DNA of 64,000 nt from Bradyrhizobium sp. DOA9 (GTDB lineage Bacteria > Pseudomonadota > Alphaproteobacteria > Rhizobiales > Xanthobacteraceae). Of this stretch, positions 44,315-54,373 are shown piece after piece. The notes under the pieces are model-generated. The model was not told the DNA's origin and did no database searches. It was given only the letters and a program-made list of their open reading frames with translations. The stretch is from the NCBI RefSeq assembly GCF_000617845.2, contig NZ_DF820425.1:503690-567689 (forward strand), written 5' to 3'. A program made the translations under genes and the position numbers. The number at the start of each line of letters is the position of its first letter. Positions within the stretch are counted from its first letter, which is position 1.

Positions 44315-47077
44315 TCACGCCGCCCGCCGTTTCCGGCGCGCCGTGGGGGCCTGCCAGGAGAGGTTTGCAAGCGGCACGGGCTTGCTGAAATGAAATCCCT
44401 GGCCGAGCGGGATGCCGAGCGATTGGAGCCGTCTGACCTGTTCGGAGGACTCGACCCCCTCGGCGACGATCGACAGCTTCAGCGTCTTTGCGAGCTGCAC
44501 GATGGATTTCAACACCGCGACGGTCTCGCAGCGATCGATCCTGTCGATGAAGGATTTGTCGATCTTGACCTTGTCGAAGGGAAAGGCCGTCAAATAGGAC
44601 AAGGACGAGTATCCGACGCCGAAATCGTCGAGGGCAATGGAGACGCCGAGCGCCTTGAGGCGCTGGAGCGTCCTGAGGTTCTCCTCAGTGTCGGCGAGAA
44701 ATACGCTCTCGGTGATCTCGAGCTCGAGCCGGCTTTGCGGAAGCCCGCTCTGCGTCAACGCAAAGGTCACGGTGTCGACGAGATTGGCGCTGGCAAATTG
44801 CAGGGCGGAGAGATTGACGGCGACCTTGACGTCGGCCGGCATGCTCATCGCATCGCGACAGGCTTTGGCGAGCACCTGATCGCCGAGCTCGACGATCAAT
44901 CCCCCCGCCTCCGCAACCGCAATGAACTCCGCCGGAGGGATGTAGCCCTTGGTGCCGTGATGCCAGCGCGCCAGGGCCTCGACCGATTTGACCCGACCGG
45001 TGCCAAGCTCGATCACGGGCTGATAATAGAGCTCTATCTCCTCGCGCCAGATCGCTTCACGCAGCTCGATCTCGAGCACGTTGCGCTGATCCGCTTCCGC
45101 CTTGAGCTCCTCTGAATAGACGTGGAAGCAGCTGCGGCCGGCGTTCTTCGACCTGTAGAGCGCGAGATCGGCGTTGCGAAGGATCTCGTCGACCCGCGTG
45201 CCGTGCTCGGGCACGAGCGCAAGGCCGATGCTACAGCCGATCACGACGGGATGGCCATCGACGTGATAGGGCTCGCCGATGACCTGGACCAGCCGCGCGG
45301 CCAGGCTCGCAGCGCCGTCGTGCATCGCGGCCCGGCCCGGTGCCACGATGACGGCAAACTCGTCGCCGCCGATTCGCGCCGCCGTATCGGCATCACGGAT
45401 CTGCGCCTTGATCCGGTCGGCGACCTGCTTCAGCAACGCGTCGCCGCATTGATGGCCGAGCGCATCATTGACCGACTTGAACTTGTCGAGATCGAGCAGG
45501 AGCACGGCGAACGCGGGCTCCAGCCGGCGCGAGCGGGCCAGCGCCTCGTCGATGCGCTCCTTGAACAGGTTGCGATTGGCAAGGCCGGTCAGGCTGTCGT
45601 AATGCGCGAGCCGCTCGATGCGGTCCGCCGACGCCTTGCGCTCGGTGATGTCCTCATGCGTGGCGACCCAGCCGCCGTCCTCGCGCCTGCCGTAGGAGAT
45701 GTAGACGACCCGACCGTCCGGAAACTGCACGGTGCTCGATATCTGCTCCGACTGAGCGAGCCGTTTCTTCAGATCGAGGAGGTACGCCTCGACGTCGAGC
45801 ACGGCGGTCTGCTTCGCGAACACCTCCCGGAAGTCCATGCCGATCCGGATGTCTTCCGGCGCGAGGTCGTAGAGTTCGAGCCATTGACGGTTGAACGCGA
45901 TCAGGCGGTCGCGGCCGTCGAACATGCTCAAGCCCTGGGGAAGGTTCCTGAGCGCATCCTCGAACTTGCTGGCGAAATCGCGCCGCTCGCGGTGGGCGCG
46001 ATCCAGCGCCTGCTGCCGTCGCCAGTGGAATGTCGTCGCGGCGAGGATGATGAACGTAAGCAGCAGCGCGCCGCCGAGATAGACCTTCTGCCTGAAGGCG
46101 GAGCGGGAATAAATCTCCTGCTCCGAAATGCCGACGGTGAAGATGAGCGGAAACACGCGCGACCGGCGCGCCGTGATCAGCCGGTCGCTGCGGTTCGGCC
46201 GGTTCTCGTTCCAATATTGCGCATAGAAGCCGTCGCCCAGTTCGCTCGCGACGCGGCTCGGCCCGCTTTGTCCCAGCACGGAGCTCTGGTCCACGCCCCG
46301 GGCGGCGAGCACGACATGGCTTGCATTCCTGAGCATCAGCGTCCCTCCGACGCCGAGCTTTGCGGTGTCGTAGAACCTCCCGACGACGTCGACGCTGATC
46401 GAGCCGACGACCACGCCGACCGGATTCCCGGCGAGGTCGTACAGCTTTCTCGCGAGCTGAATCGTCCACTTCTTGGACGCGCGGCCCAACACCGGCTTCG
46501 CCACGTAGAGGCGATCGTCGACCTGCGACAGGGTATGGATGAAGTGCTCGCGATCACCAAGATAGAGCGGCGGACCGGAATAGCCCGCCGTCGTCTCGAT
46601 CATGTATCCGTCAGATCCGATCAGAGCGAACTGGACCACGTCGCCGGTGGCGATGCGGGCCTTGTCGGACCAGAACTTCAGGCTGAAGTTCTGCCGTTCC
46701 TGGGCGTAGAGTGCCCGTACCACCAGCAACGACTGATCCACGCGCTCGAAGATGCGCTCGGTGTTCTCCTCGAACAATTCGGCGACGCTGTCGCCGTGCG
46801 ATCGCGCTTGCTGGATCGCATCCATCCGCTCCGACGCGGTGATTGCGAAATAGCCGATCCAGACCAGGGGCAGAAAAAACAATGCGATCTGCAGCGGACC
46901 ATTCCGCAGGATCGTTCTTCCGGCTTTACGGACTGCCCCTGCGGGAATCACGACGCGCGCCCCCGCTTCGGCCGCCAGGGCAGAACTGCGCTCGCCCGCA
47001 GTATTGGCATCGCCTCGTCTCCGCCTCGACTGCACAGGGACACCCGCGGCCGAAGGCGGCGCGCGGGTGCTGGTCAT
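44315..47077 (-). CDS. membrane c-di-GMP enzyme with dCache-like, PAS, GGDEF and EAL domains
   Basis: A 920-residue protein. A basic N-terminus is followed by a membrane helix (~58-78), a ~230-residue periplasmic sensor domain, a second membrane helix (~330-350), a PAS domain (~380-490), GGDEF (~500-670) and EAL (~680-905). The GGDEF site is intact (RIGGDEFAVIV) and the EAL site is intact (VEALARW, with DDFGVGYSS and QGFHFSKP). Both synthesis and breakdown of c-di-GMP are therefore possible. It faces a family-free intergenic region and is monocistronic. Signal sensed is unknown. Confidence 0.92.
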   Translation of the reverse strand: MTSTRAPPSAAGVPVQSRRRRGDANTAGERSSALAAEAGARVVIPAGAVRKAGRTILRNGPLQIALFFLPLVWIGYFAITASERMDAIQQARSHGDSVAELFEENTERIFERVDQSLLVVRALYAQERQNFSLKFWSDKARIATGDVVQFALIGSDGYMIETTAGYSGPPLYLGDREHFIHTLSQVDDRLYVAKPVLGRASKKWTIQLARKLYDLAGNPVGVVVGSISVDVVGRFYDTAKLGVGGTLMLRNASHVVLAARGVDQSSVLGQSGPSRVASELGDGFYAQYWNENRPNRSDRLITARRSRVFPLIFTVGISEQEIYSRSAFRQKVYLGGALLLTFIILAATTFHWRRQQALDRAHRERRDFASKFEDALRNLPQGLSMFDGRDRLIAFNRQWLELYDLAPEDIRIGMDFREVFAKQTAVLDVEAYLLDLKKRLAQSEQISSTVQFPDGRVVYISYGRREDGGWVATHEDITERKASADRIERLAHYDSLTGLANRNLFKERIDEALARSRRLEPAFAVLLLDLDKFKSVNDALGHQCGDALLKQVADRIKAQIRDADTAARIGGDEFAVIVAPGRAAMHDGAASLAARLVQVIGEPYHVDGHPVVIGCSIGLALVPEHGTRVDEILRNADLALYRSKNAGRSCFHVYSEELKAEADQRNVLEIELREAIWREEIELYYQPVIELGTGRVKSVEALARWHHGTKGYIPPAEFIAVAEAGGLIVELGDQVLAKACRDAMSMPADVKVAVNLSALQFASANLVDTVTFALTQSGLPQSRLELEITESVFLADTEENLRTLQRLKALGVSIALDDFGVGYSSLSYLTAFPFDKVKIDKSFIDRIDRCETVAVLKSIVQLAKTLKLSIVAEGVESSEQVRRLQSLGIPLGQGFHFSKPVPLANLSWQAPTARRKRRAA

Positions 47078-47237
47078 GGCGCAAAGCTAGCTGCAACAGC
47101 CTTAAGTTTTTGTGTGGGCGAAGCTCAATTCTTTAACTCAAAGCATCCGTATCATCACGGAGGTCGGCCGGTTTTGAGCAATCAGGCACATGAGCATGTC
47201 GAAAGCGGCACATTTTTAACCGTCTTTGGACCGCTTT

Positions 47238-48029
47238 TCACATCGCGCGCGCAAGAACGATCGTGCCGGACAGGACGAGGAGCGCGCCGGCCGCATAACT
47301 CAATCGTCGGCCGAACGGCAGCAGTTTCTCGGCGGCGACATAGAGCGCGATGCCGATGATCCAGACGAGGTTCATCACGCCGCCGACGAACAGCAATACC
47401 ATCAGAAACCAGCAGCAGCCGACGCAATAGCTGCCGTGCCGAAGCCCCATCCGGAATGCGCCGCGCGTGCCGGGCCGCCAATGCCGGCTGAGAAACAACA
47501 GCGGGCTGTCGCAATAGCGCAGGCAGGCCTGTTTGAGCGGCGTGAACTGATAAAGCCCTGCGGCAATGAGAACGCCGCCGCCCAGGATCGCGCTGGTGCT
47601 TGCCATCGCCATCGAGAGCAAACCGAAGCGCTCGAACGCACCTTGCACCAGGACCGCAGCGAGACTGAACCCGGCCCACGCCGCGAGATAGCCGCCGAGA
47701 AAGATCCAGCCATCGACTGCGGCGCGGGAGGCAGTCTCCTGCTTGCACTTCACTGTCGTATACAACAGAACGGTGGGCACCGCGCTCGGCGCCATCATCG
47801 CGACCATCATCACCCACCACATCACGAACAGCAGCGCGCCGTAGAATGGCGTCCACGGCATCGGCGCCATGTCCGGCATGTCGGCCATCATCTCGGTGTC
47901 CATGCCGGCGCCCGCAGCGAGATAGGCCCAGGCGAGCGCCACCACGGCCGCGGTCCCGATCGCGACGATCAGCCGGTCGCGGTGGAGCAAGTGTTCGAGT
48001 ATCGAGCGCCCCTGCATCGACTTGTCCAT
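47238..48029 (-). CDS. DUF2182 Met-rich membrane protein
   Basis: A 263-residue protein with about six to seven membrane segments. After the first helix lies an exposed Met/Asp-rich stretch (GMDTEMMADMPDMAPMPW), followed by MWWVMMVAMMAPS, the DUF2182 (COG5486, predicted metal-binding membrane protein) signature. A late SYCVGCCWFLM motif supplies Cys ligands. It follows DUF1326 by 48 bases, a recurring pairing. Handling of copper or another soft metal is suggested by the ligands, not established. Confidence 0.85.
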   Translation of the reverse strand: MDKSMQGRSILEHLLHRDRLIVAIGTAAVVALAWAYLAAGAGMDTEMMADMPDMAPMPWTPFYGALLFVMWWVMMVAMMAPSAVPTVLLYTTVKCKQETASRAAVDGWIFLGGYLAAWAGFSLAAVLVQGAFERFGLLSMAMASTSAILGGGVLIAAGLYQFTPLKQACLRYCDSPLLFLSRHWRPGTRGAFRMGLRHGSYCVGCCWFLMVLLFVGGVMNLVWIIGIALYVAAEKLLPFGRRLSYAAGALLVLSGTIVLARAM

Positions 48030-48077
48030 GGCGATGAAGAGCTGACACCGAGGACTTGTGTCGGTGTCAGCGCCGCG

Positions 48078-48710
48078 TCATGCCGCAACGCCCTTGGGAG
48101 TCTGCACGACATTGGCGAGCGAGCTGTGCGTAGCGCGGGTCTCGAACGGGATCGCGCCGGTCGAGCGGATGTTGGCGGATGCGACCTCGGCCGCCCGATG
48201 TTCGAATCCCTCGGGCATGACCACCTGGATGCGGTGCGGATCACCGGTCACCGGATTCTTGATCGGCTCGACATCGGTCTCGAGCACGCCCCTGGCGACG
48301 AGTCTTGCGACGCGGCCGTCCTTGTCGAAGGAGAACTCGAACGGCACGAACACTGGATCGTGGATCTTGGTGACGATCATGCTGACGATGTGGAACAGCG
48401 TGCCTTCGGCGGAATTCTTGCCGGAAAATATCTCGAACAACGCCTGTCGCTGCTCTGCCGTGGCGCGTTCGTCGATGATGGGCTGGATTGTCCCGTTGCC
48501 CTCATGCAGCGGGCCGGGGAAATCGACCGTGATCGCAAAGCAGAGACCATCGAGCCTGGTCCCTTCGAAATGTCCCTTGGCGATCCGCATCGCGACCAAT
48601 CCCTTGCAATAGCCTTGGGTCGGCCGCGCGTTGAAATCGCAGGGGCAGCCGAACGCGCAGCTGCAGTTCTTCATCCATTCGCCTTCGAGACGCCAGTCCG
48701 ATGCAGCCAT
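48078..48710 (-). CDS. DUF1326 Cys-rich protein
   Basis: A 210-residue soluble protein beginning MAASDWRLEGEWMKNCSCAFGCPCDF; the C-x-C-x3-C-x-C cluster is the family hallmark and an obvious metal site. A later GYCKGLVAMRI and a beta-rich body follow, with SIVTKIHDPVFVPFEF-like strands. DUF1326 genes are commonly next to DUF2182 genes. There is no signal peptide. Function is unknown. Confidence 0.87.
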   Translation of the reverse strand: MAASDWRLEGEWMKNCSCAFGCPCDFNARPTQGYCKGLVAMRIAKGHFEGTRLDGLCFAITVDFPGPLHEGNGTIQPIIDERATAEQRQALFEIFSGKNSAEGTLFHIVSMIVTKIHDPVFVPFEFSFDKDGRVARLVARGVLETDVEPIKNPVTGDPHRIQVVMPEGFEHRAAEVASANIRSTGAIPFETRATHSSLANVVQTPKGVAA

Positions 48711-48953
48711 GGCACATCTCCCAATATGAGCGGGACGCGGCAGCCGTTGACGAATTTGTTCAGCGTTCTTGTCGAAGCAATGCGAAGAGCGCGAGCGGGA
48801 TCGAGGTCCGATCAGAAGGCCGGCATCGCAGAAAAAAGTATGGTGGCGAGCTGCCGTTTTACCGTCCGAGGATCATATCAGCGGCCGCCGGCCCCGTATA
48901 GCGAACGAGGGTCGTGCCTCAGGGGCGGCCACATCTCGGGGATGTCAGGGGCA

Positions 48954-49029
48954 TGGTGCCCAGGGGCGGAATCGAACCACCGACACTGCGATTTTCAGTC
49001 GCATGCTCTACCAACTGAGCTACCTGGGC
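48954..49029 (-). tRNA. tRNA-Phe (anticodon GAA)
   Basis: Read on the minus strand the gene starts GCCCAGGTAGCTCAG and ends in an encoded CCA. The acceptor stem GCCCAGG pairs with CCTGGGC, the anticodon loop CTGAAAA is closed by TGCGA/TCGCA, and the T-arm contains GGTTCGATTCC. The anticodon lies at 48994-48996. It is next to yacG, as in other alphaproteobacteria. No integrase or attachment duplication is seen. Confidence 0.97.
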
Positions 49030-49215
49030 GTGCTCCAAGAGAGGGGCCAAAGCCCATCGAGCGGGCGGTTTATAGTGGGCTCGAGGCGGCCTGTCCACCC
49101 GGCTTCGCCAAGTGGCTGCGCCGGGCGCGGCCCTTCTGTGCACAAGGTGGGGCGGGGTTGCCGCGGCGGGTGCTTGGCGCCTCAGGGACCCTCTTAGTAC
49201 ATTGAGATAGCTCGA

Positions 49216-49398
49216 TTATTCGACGTCGTCGGTGTCGTCGTCGCGGCCGGGGATGACGTAGGAGCCCTTCAGCCAGCGGTTCAGATCGACGTCGCGGCAG
49301 CGTGAGGAGCAGAACGGACGGGTGGCCTGCGTCTGCGGCTTGCCGCAGATCGGGCAGGTTCTGAGCGGGCCGGTGGGCTTGGTGACCTGGTCGTCCAT
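49216..49398 (-). CDS. yacG: DNA gyrase inhibitor YacG, zinc-binding
   Basis: A 60-residue protein starting at the ATG at 49398. The zinc-ribbon is complete: CPICGKP with the first Cys pair, then [15 protein letters not shown] with the second, and SYVIPG as in YacG. YacG binds GyrB and limits gyrase activity. It is about 180 bases from the tRNA-Phe gene and follows maf on the same strand. Confidence 0.92.
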   Translation of the reverse strand: MDDQVTKPTGPLRTCPICGKPQTQATRPFCSSRCRDVDLNRWLKGSYVIPGRDDDTDDVE

Positions 49399-49548
49399 GG
49401 ATGTCGGCAGCTTACAGGGGGTGACGAGGTTCAAGAGCCTGCCGGGAAACGGGTTCCCGGTGCAGCCGCACCTGCGCCGCGGCGCGGACCCGGCGCCCCC
49501 ATTCTACTGTGCATGGGGTTGTTTTCGAGGTTTTTGCCGGCAAGGCCG

Positions 49549-49578
49549 TTGGGCTCACTTGGGCTCACTTGGGCTCAC
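49549..49578. repeat. three exact 10-bp tandem repeats at the maf stop
   Basis: TTGGGCTCAC is repeated three times head to tail. The maf stop codon lies in the third unit. On the minus strand each unit contains TGA in a different frame. Confidence 0.85.
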
Positions 49579-50204
49579 ACGGCCGTGGTATTGAGCCAGC
49601 CGAAGCGGATCGGAAAGCCCTCGCCGCCGAGCAGTGTCGTGGTCTCGTAGAGCGGCAGGCCGACCACGTTGGTATAGGACCCCACCATCTTGACCACGAA
49701 GGATCCGGCGATGCCCTGCACAGCGTAGCCGCCGGCTTTGCCGCGCCATTCGCCGGAGCCGATATAGGCCTGGATGTCGTCCTCGGAGAGGCGCTTGAAG
49801 CGCACGCGGGTCTCGACCAGACGCTGGCGGAACGCCTCGCGCGGCGTGACCAGGCAGATCGCGGTGTAGACGCGGTGGTTGCGGCCGGAGAGGAGACGCA
49901 GGCACTGCGCGGCCTCGTCGACCAGATTGGCCTTGGGCAGGATGCGGCGGCCGACCGCCACCACCGTGTCGGCGGCGAGGATGAAGGCGCCGCGCAGCTC
50001 GTCGTCGAGCTGCACCGACTTCAGCGCGGCGTCGGCCTTGGCCCTGGCCAGCCGGTTGGCGCAGGCGCGCGGCAGCTCGCCCCGCCTAGGCGTTTCGTCG
50101 ACGTCGGCCGGCCGGAGCGCATCCGGCTCGATGCCGGCCTGGTTGAGCAGCGACAGCCGACGCGGCGAACCGGAGGCAAGTACGAATTTGGGGCGGCCGA
50201 GCAT
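49575..50204 (-). CDS. maf: Maf-family nucleotide pyrophosphatase
   Basis: A 209-residue protein of the Maf/HAM1-like house-cleaning family. The N-terminal phosphate-binding motif is [13 protein letters not shown]. The later [18 protein letters not shown] and [16 protein letters not shown] segments are conserved active-site regions. It hydrolyses non-canonical or modified nucleoside triphosphates to monophosphates. It is followed by yacG and tRNA-Phe. The infA gene often found upstream in this neighbourhood is absent between it and the phosphatase gene. Confidence 0.93.
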   Translation of the reverse strand: MLGRPKFVLASGSPRRLSLLNQAGIEPDALRPADVDETPRRGELPRACANRLARAKADAALKSVQLDDELRGAFILAADTVVAVGRRILPKANLVDEAAQCLRLLSGRNHRVYTAICLVTPREAFRQRLVETRVRFKRLSEDDIQAYIGSGEWRGKAGGYAVQGIAGSFVVKMVGSYTNVVGLPLYETTTLLGGEGFPIRFGWLNTTAV

Positions 50205-50358
50205 CGGGTAATTTGGGGGATGAGGCAGGGGTGAATTGCGCGCGGAACCTATCGGAAGGGGACCGGTTTCACAACCCGGGAACCGGAGTTTGGCGATTCG
50301 ATGTATCCACCACGGCTGTGCCTGCTCTCTGTGACGCGGGTGTTACGGCCAGCCGATG

Positions 50359-50826
50359 CTACCCGCTCGCCGCGCCGACCTTGGCGAAGCGCCGGCGGAT
50401 GCGCATCAGGAGCTGATCGCAGACCTCCCGATAGGCAGCGAGCTTCTGGTCGCGGCTGCCTTCGATGGTGGTGGGATCCTGCGTCGGCCAGTATTCGACC
50501 TCGGCGGCGAGCGTGCGCGTCAGCTCCAGCGCCTTGTGATGCGCCTCGGGCGAGAGCGTGATGATGAGATCGAAATTCAGCCCCTCCCAATCCTCCAGCT
50601 CCTCGAAGGTCTGCGGCTTGTGAGCCGAGATGTCCTGGCCGAGCTCGCCCATCACGGCGACGGCGAAGGGATCGAGCTCGCCCTTCCTGGCCCCGGCCGA
50701 TTTGACGTAGAGGCCTTGCGGAAACATGTGCTGCAACAGGCTCTCGGCCATCGGCGAGCGCACGCTGTTCAGCGCACAGGCGAACAGCACCGATTGCGGA
50801 TCGCGTGCGCGTGGCGGACCCGCCAT
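50359..50826 (-). CDS. low-molecular-weight protein tyrosine phosphatase / arsenate reductase-like
   Basis: A 155-residue protein starting at the ATG at 50826 (MAGPPRARDPQSVLFACALNS). The phosphate-binding loop is CALNSVRS, i.e. C-x5-R-S, and the general acid lies in the late QDPTTIEGS segment, giving the DP motif of the family. It may dephosphorylate tyrosine or an arginine-phosphate. It stands 71 bases downstream of UPF0262 in the hisD-UPF0262-phosphatase order known from rhizobia and Brucella. Confidence 0.88.
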   Translation of the reverse strand: MAGPPRARDPQSVLFACALNSVRSPMAESLLQHMFPQGLYVKSAGARKGELDPFAVAVMGELGQDISAHKPQTFEELEDWEGLNFDLIITLSPEAHHKALELTRTLAAEVEYWPTQDPTTIEGSRDQKLAAYREVCDQLLMRIRRRFAKVGAASG

Positions 50827-50897
50827 CGCGCTCAGCCTCTTTTGATTGAGGGCATGGCCTTGTCGGAAAACCGCTGCACACTTTTCCGGGCCATGCC

Positions 50898-51395
50898 CTA
50901 ACCCTTCCAGTGCAGGACTGTGATGAGCGTGAACAGCCGGCGCGAGGTCTCGAAGTCGACCCGCACCTTGCCCTTCAGCCGCTCCTGCAGCGTGCGCGAT
51001 CCCTCGTCGTGGATGCCGCGGCGGCCCATGTCGATGGCCTCGATCTTGTCGGGGGTCGCGGTGCGGATCGCCTGGTAATAGCTGTCGCAGATCATGAAAT
51101 AGTCTTTCACGATCCGCCGGAACGGCGTCAGCGACAACAGATGCGCGACCACGGGCGTGCCGTCCTCGCGGCGGATGTCGAACATCAGCCGGTTGCCGGT
51201 GATGCCGATATGCAGCGTGAACGGGCCCTTGCCGTCCGCCCCCTCGGGCGCGAACAGGTTCTGCTCGATCAGGTCGTAGATCGCGATCGCCCGCTCGTGC
51301 TCGATGTCGGGCCCGGAACGGCCGATCGATTCCTCGTCGAGCGTGACGCCGACGATGCGATTGGTCGAGTCGTCCTGTGCGGGCGGCTTTGTCAT
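50898..51395 (-). CDS. UPF0262 family protein
   Basis: A 165-residue protein whose ATG (51395) overlaps the hisD stop as ATGA, so it is translationally coupled. Conserved segments are [47 protein letters not shown] and [35 protein letters not shown]. No function is established. A longer upstream frame overlapping hisD is discounted. Confidence 0.93.
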   Translation of the reverse strand: MTKPPAQDDSTNRIVGVTLDEESIGRSGPDIEHERAIAIYDLIEQNLFAPEGADGKGPFTLHIGITGNRLMFDIRREDGTPVVAHLLSLTPFRRIVKDYFMICDSYYQAIRTATPDKIEAIDMGRRGIHDEGSRTLQERLKGKVRVDFETSRRLFTLITVLHWKG

Positions 51396-52687
51396 GACTG
51401 GTTGAGGCGCAATCCAATCGAGCGCGAATGGGCGTCCAGCCCCTCCGCCTTGCCGAGCGTCATCGCGGCCGGACCCAGCGCACGCAATTGATCCGGTCCG
51501 CATTTCAGGATCGAGGTACGCTTCATGAAATCGTGCACCGACAGGCCCGAGGAGAATCGCGCCGAGCGCGCCGTCGGCAGCACGTGGTTGGAGCCGCCGA
51601 CATAATCGCCGATCGCTTCAGGCGTGTGCGGCCCGAGGAACACCGCGCCGGCATTGCGGATCTTCGCGGCGAGCGCGTCGGGATCGGCGGTCATGATCTC
51701 GAGATGCTCGGCCGCAATGGCGTCCGCGAGCGGGATGGCCTCGCCCAGGTTCTTCACCATGATGACGGCGCCGAAATCGGCCCAGGAGCTGCTGGCGATC
51801 GCGGCGCGCGGCAGCGTCTTCAGCTGCGCTTCGACCGCCTTCTCGACATCGGCGGCAAGGCGCGCCGAGTCCGTGATCAGGATCGACTGCGCGCTGGCAT
51901 CGTGCTCGGCCTGCGCCAAGAGGTCGGCGGCGATCCAGTCGGCGTTACCGGTGTCGTCGGCGATGACGAGCACCTCCGACGGGCCGGCGATCATGTCGAT
52001 GCCGACCTTGCCGAACACCAGCCGCTTGGCGGCGGCGACATAGGCATTGCCCGGGCCGACGATCTTGGCGACCGGCGCGATGGTCGCGGTGCCATGCGCG
52101 AGCGCGGCGACGGCCTGCGCGCCGCCGACACGGTAGATCTCGGTGACGCCGCCGAGATGGGCGGCCGCCAGGACCAGCGGATTGAGCTTGCCGTCCGGCG
52201 AGGGCACCACCATCACGAGGCGCGACACGCCGGCGACTTTGGCCGGCACGGCGTTCATCAGCACCGACGACGGATAGGCCGCCGTGCCGCCGGGGACGTA
52301 GAGGCCGGCGGATTCGATCGCGGTGTAGCGCCAGCCGAGCTCGACGCCGAGCGGATCGGTGAAGCGCTCGTCCTTCGGCAGCTGGCGGCGGTGATAGGTC
52401 TCGATGCGGTCGCGTGCGAGCTCGAGCGCATCCAGCGTCATAGGCTCGCAGGCCTTCACGGCGGCCTCGATCTCAGGGGCGGAGACGCGCAAGGAGGATG
52501 CATCCAGCCTCAAGCGGTCGAACTTGGCCGTGGCCTCGAGCAGGGCGGCATCGCCGCGCCTGGCCACGTCGTCGACGATCGCGCGCGCGGCGGCCTCGAC
52601 GTCGGCCGACGCCTCGCGCTTGGCGGCGAGGAAGGCGGCGAATCGCTGGTCGAAATCGGCGCTGCTGCGGTCGAGGCGAACGGGCAT
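51392..52687 (-). CDS. hisD: histidinol dehydrogenase
   Basis: A 431-residue zinc enzyme that performs the last two oxidations of histidine synthesis. It starts at the ATG at 52687. Landmarks are [43 protein letters not shown] and [16 protein letters not shown], with the zinc and catalytic residues in [13 protein letters not shown] (Gln/His), AEHLEIMT (Glu-His) and the late GGSNHVLPT. It is flanked by DUF2948 upstream and UPF0262 downstream, the usual rhizobial order. Confidence 0.97.
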   Translation of the reverse strand: MPVRLDRSSADFDQRFAAFLAAKREASADVEAAARAIVDDVARRGDAALLEATAKFDRLRLDASSLRVSAPEIEAAVKACEPMTLDALELARDRIETYHRRQLPKDERFTDPLGVELGWRYTAIESAGLYVPGGTAAYPSSVLMNAVPAKVAGVSRLVMVVPSPDGKLNPLVLAAAHLGGVTEIYRVGGAQAVAALAHGTATIAPVAKIVGPGNAYVAAAKRLVFGKVGIDMIAGPSEVLVIADDTGNADWIAADLLAQAEHDASAQSILITDSARLAADVEKAVEAQLKTLPRAAIASSSWADFGAVIMVKNLGEAIPLADAIAAEHLEIMTADPDALAAKIRNAGAVFLGPHTPEAIGDYVGGSNHVLPTARSARFSSGLSVHDFMKRTSILKCGPDQLRALGPAAMTLGKAEGLDAHSRSIGLRLNQS

Positions 52688-52834
52688 GTTTCGCTTGGCT
52701 TCCGGCTGGTCTTGAGGGGCGGGTCGGCGCACCAGGTCCCCTGCTCAATGGCGCGGCGGGGAAGCTGCGTCAACCCTCGCCAATTGCCGTTCCGGCCAGG
52801 GCCAGAGCCCATTCCGCCTGGCATACCGGCCGCG

Positions 52835-53278
52835 TCACCCCTCCCCCGCGACTCCCGTTCCCAGCGTATCGGCCCCGAGGTCGGTCAGCTCGCATTCCAG
52901 GCACTCGACGTCCAGGCGGATGGCGCCCCCTTGGGCGAACAAAAGCAGGGCGCTGCCGCCGGGCTCCGCGGCGCGGCCGTCCTGGGGGTGAAATTCAATG
53001 CCGACGAGGTCCAGGACCTTGTCCGGGGCGGCGAGGTCGATGTTGCGCGACTTGCAGGCGAGCACGCGGTCGAAGCGAAGCGCGGCGACCAGCCGGCGCG
53101 GCTCGGTCTCGCCCTCCAATGTCTGCTCCCAGTCGAGCCGGCTCATTCCGACCACAAGCCTTTTCTCGCTCTGTCGCCAGATGATGTCGGACGCCTGGAC
53201 GCGGGCGTCCTGGACGTGGGTCGAGATCACGGCGAGATCGTCGGCGTCGAGCGCGATCAGTTTGAGCTGGAGCGACAT
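52835..53278 (-). CDS. DUF2948 family protein
   Basis: A 147-residue protein starting at the ATG at 53278 (MSLQLKLIALDADDLAVISTHVQDA). Family landmarks are DIIWRQSEKRLVVGMSRLDWE, RRLVAALRFDRVLACKSRNID and GGAIRLDVECLECELTDLG. It has no assigned function but regularly precedes hisD in alphaproteobacteria. It lies 147 bases upstream of hisD. Confidence 0.88.
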   Translation of the reverse strand: MSLQLKLIALDADDLAVISTHVQDARVQASDIIWRQSEKRLVVGMSRLDWEQTLEGETEPRRLVAALRFDRVLACKSRNIDLAAPDKVLDLVGIEFHPQDGRAAEPGGSALLLFAQGGAIRLDVECLECELTDLGADTLGTGVAGEG

Positions 53279-53401
53279 GCGCCTCTCCTGGAGTGGACGG
53301 GGCTCAACGCGCGCGAGCCCCGAAATTTCCACTCAAGTTAAGCCCTCGGCTGGCTCGCCGCTACGCGGCGAGCCAGCCTTTCCCACAACAAGGGGGAAGC
53401 C

Positions 53402-54226
53402 TCACTCCCTGAAGAACGCCAGCAGATCCGCGTTGATGGTCTCGGCATGCGTGGTCGGCATGCCGTGGGGGAATCCCTTGTAGGTCTTCAGGATGCCTTT
53501 CTTCAGCAGCTTGGCCGAGAGCGGCGCCGAGTCCGCGTACGGCACGATCTGGTCGTCGTCGCCGTGCATCACCAGAACCGGGACGTTGATCTTCTTCAGA
53601 TCCTCGGTGAAATCGGTCTGCGAGAACGCGACGATGCCGTCGTAATGCGCCTTCGCGCCGCCCATCATGCCCTGGCGCCACCAGTTCGCGATCACCGCTT
53701 CCAGCGGCTTCGCGCCGGGGCGGTTGTAGCCGTAGAACGGGCCGGCGGCGATGTCGCGGTAGAACGCCGAGCGGCCGGCGGCGAGCTGGGTCTGGAAATC
53801 GTCGAACACGCTTTTCGGCAGGCCGCCAGGATTGGCTGGCGTCTGCACCATCAGCGGCGGCACTGCCGAGAGGATCGCGGCCTTCGCGACGCGGCTCTCG
53901 CCGTGACGGGCGATGTAGTGCACGACCTCGCCGCCGCCGGTGGAATGGCCGACATGGAGGGCGTTCTTGAGGTCGAGATGCGCGGTGAGCGCGGCGAGAT
54001 CGTCGGCATAATGATCCATGTCGTGGCCGTCGGCGACCTGCGCCGAGCGACCGTGGCCGCGGCGGTCATGCGCGACGACGCGATAGCCGCGCGTGACGAA
54101 ATACATCATCTGCGCGTCCCAATCGTCCGACGACAACGGCCAGCCATGGCTGAACACGATCGGCTGGCCCGATCCCCAATCCTTGTAGAAGATCTCGACG
54201 CCGTCTTTGGTGGTGATGGTGGGCAT
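53402..54226 (-). CDS. alpha/beta hydrolase, non-haem haloperoxidase type
   Basis: A 274-residue hydrolase starting [23 protein letters not shown]. The oxyanion segment [16 protein letters not shown], nucleophile elbow [17 protein letters not shown] (Ser), acid [10 protein letters not shown] and late His in [14 protein letters not shown] complete the triad. Members are annotated as non-haem chloroperoxidases, acting as esterases or perhydrolases. It is monocistronic. Confidence 0.9.
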   Translation of the reverse strand: MPTITTKDGVEIFYKDWGSGQPIVFSHGWPLSSDDWDAQMMYFVTRGYRVVAHDRRGHGRSAQVADGHDMDHYADDLAALTAHLDLKNALHVGHSTGGGEVVHYIARHGESRVAKAAILSAVPPLMVQTPANPGGLPKSVFDDFQTQLAAGRSAFYRDIAAGPFYGYNRPGAKPLEAVIANWWRQGMMGGAKAHYDGIVAFSQTDFTEDLKKINVPVLVMHGDDDQIVPYADSAPLSAKLLKKGILKTYKGFPHGMPTTHAETINADLLAFFRE

Positions 54227-54373
54227 GGTGGGGGCTCCTTATAGTTTCAGGTCATTCGGACCACGCGAAGCGTGGATCCGGAATCCAGAGATTGTTGCGC
54301 GAGATTCTCAGGTGCGCGATTGCGCACCAGAGTTCGATGCTTCGCATCGCCCCGGAAAGACGAGATGCTGCGA

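Noticed and set aside
48711..48953. Genomic island or attachment site at tRNA-Phe
   Set aside because: No integrase, no duplicated tRNA 3' end and ordinary core genes on both sides.
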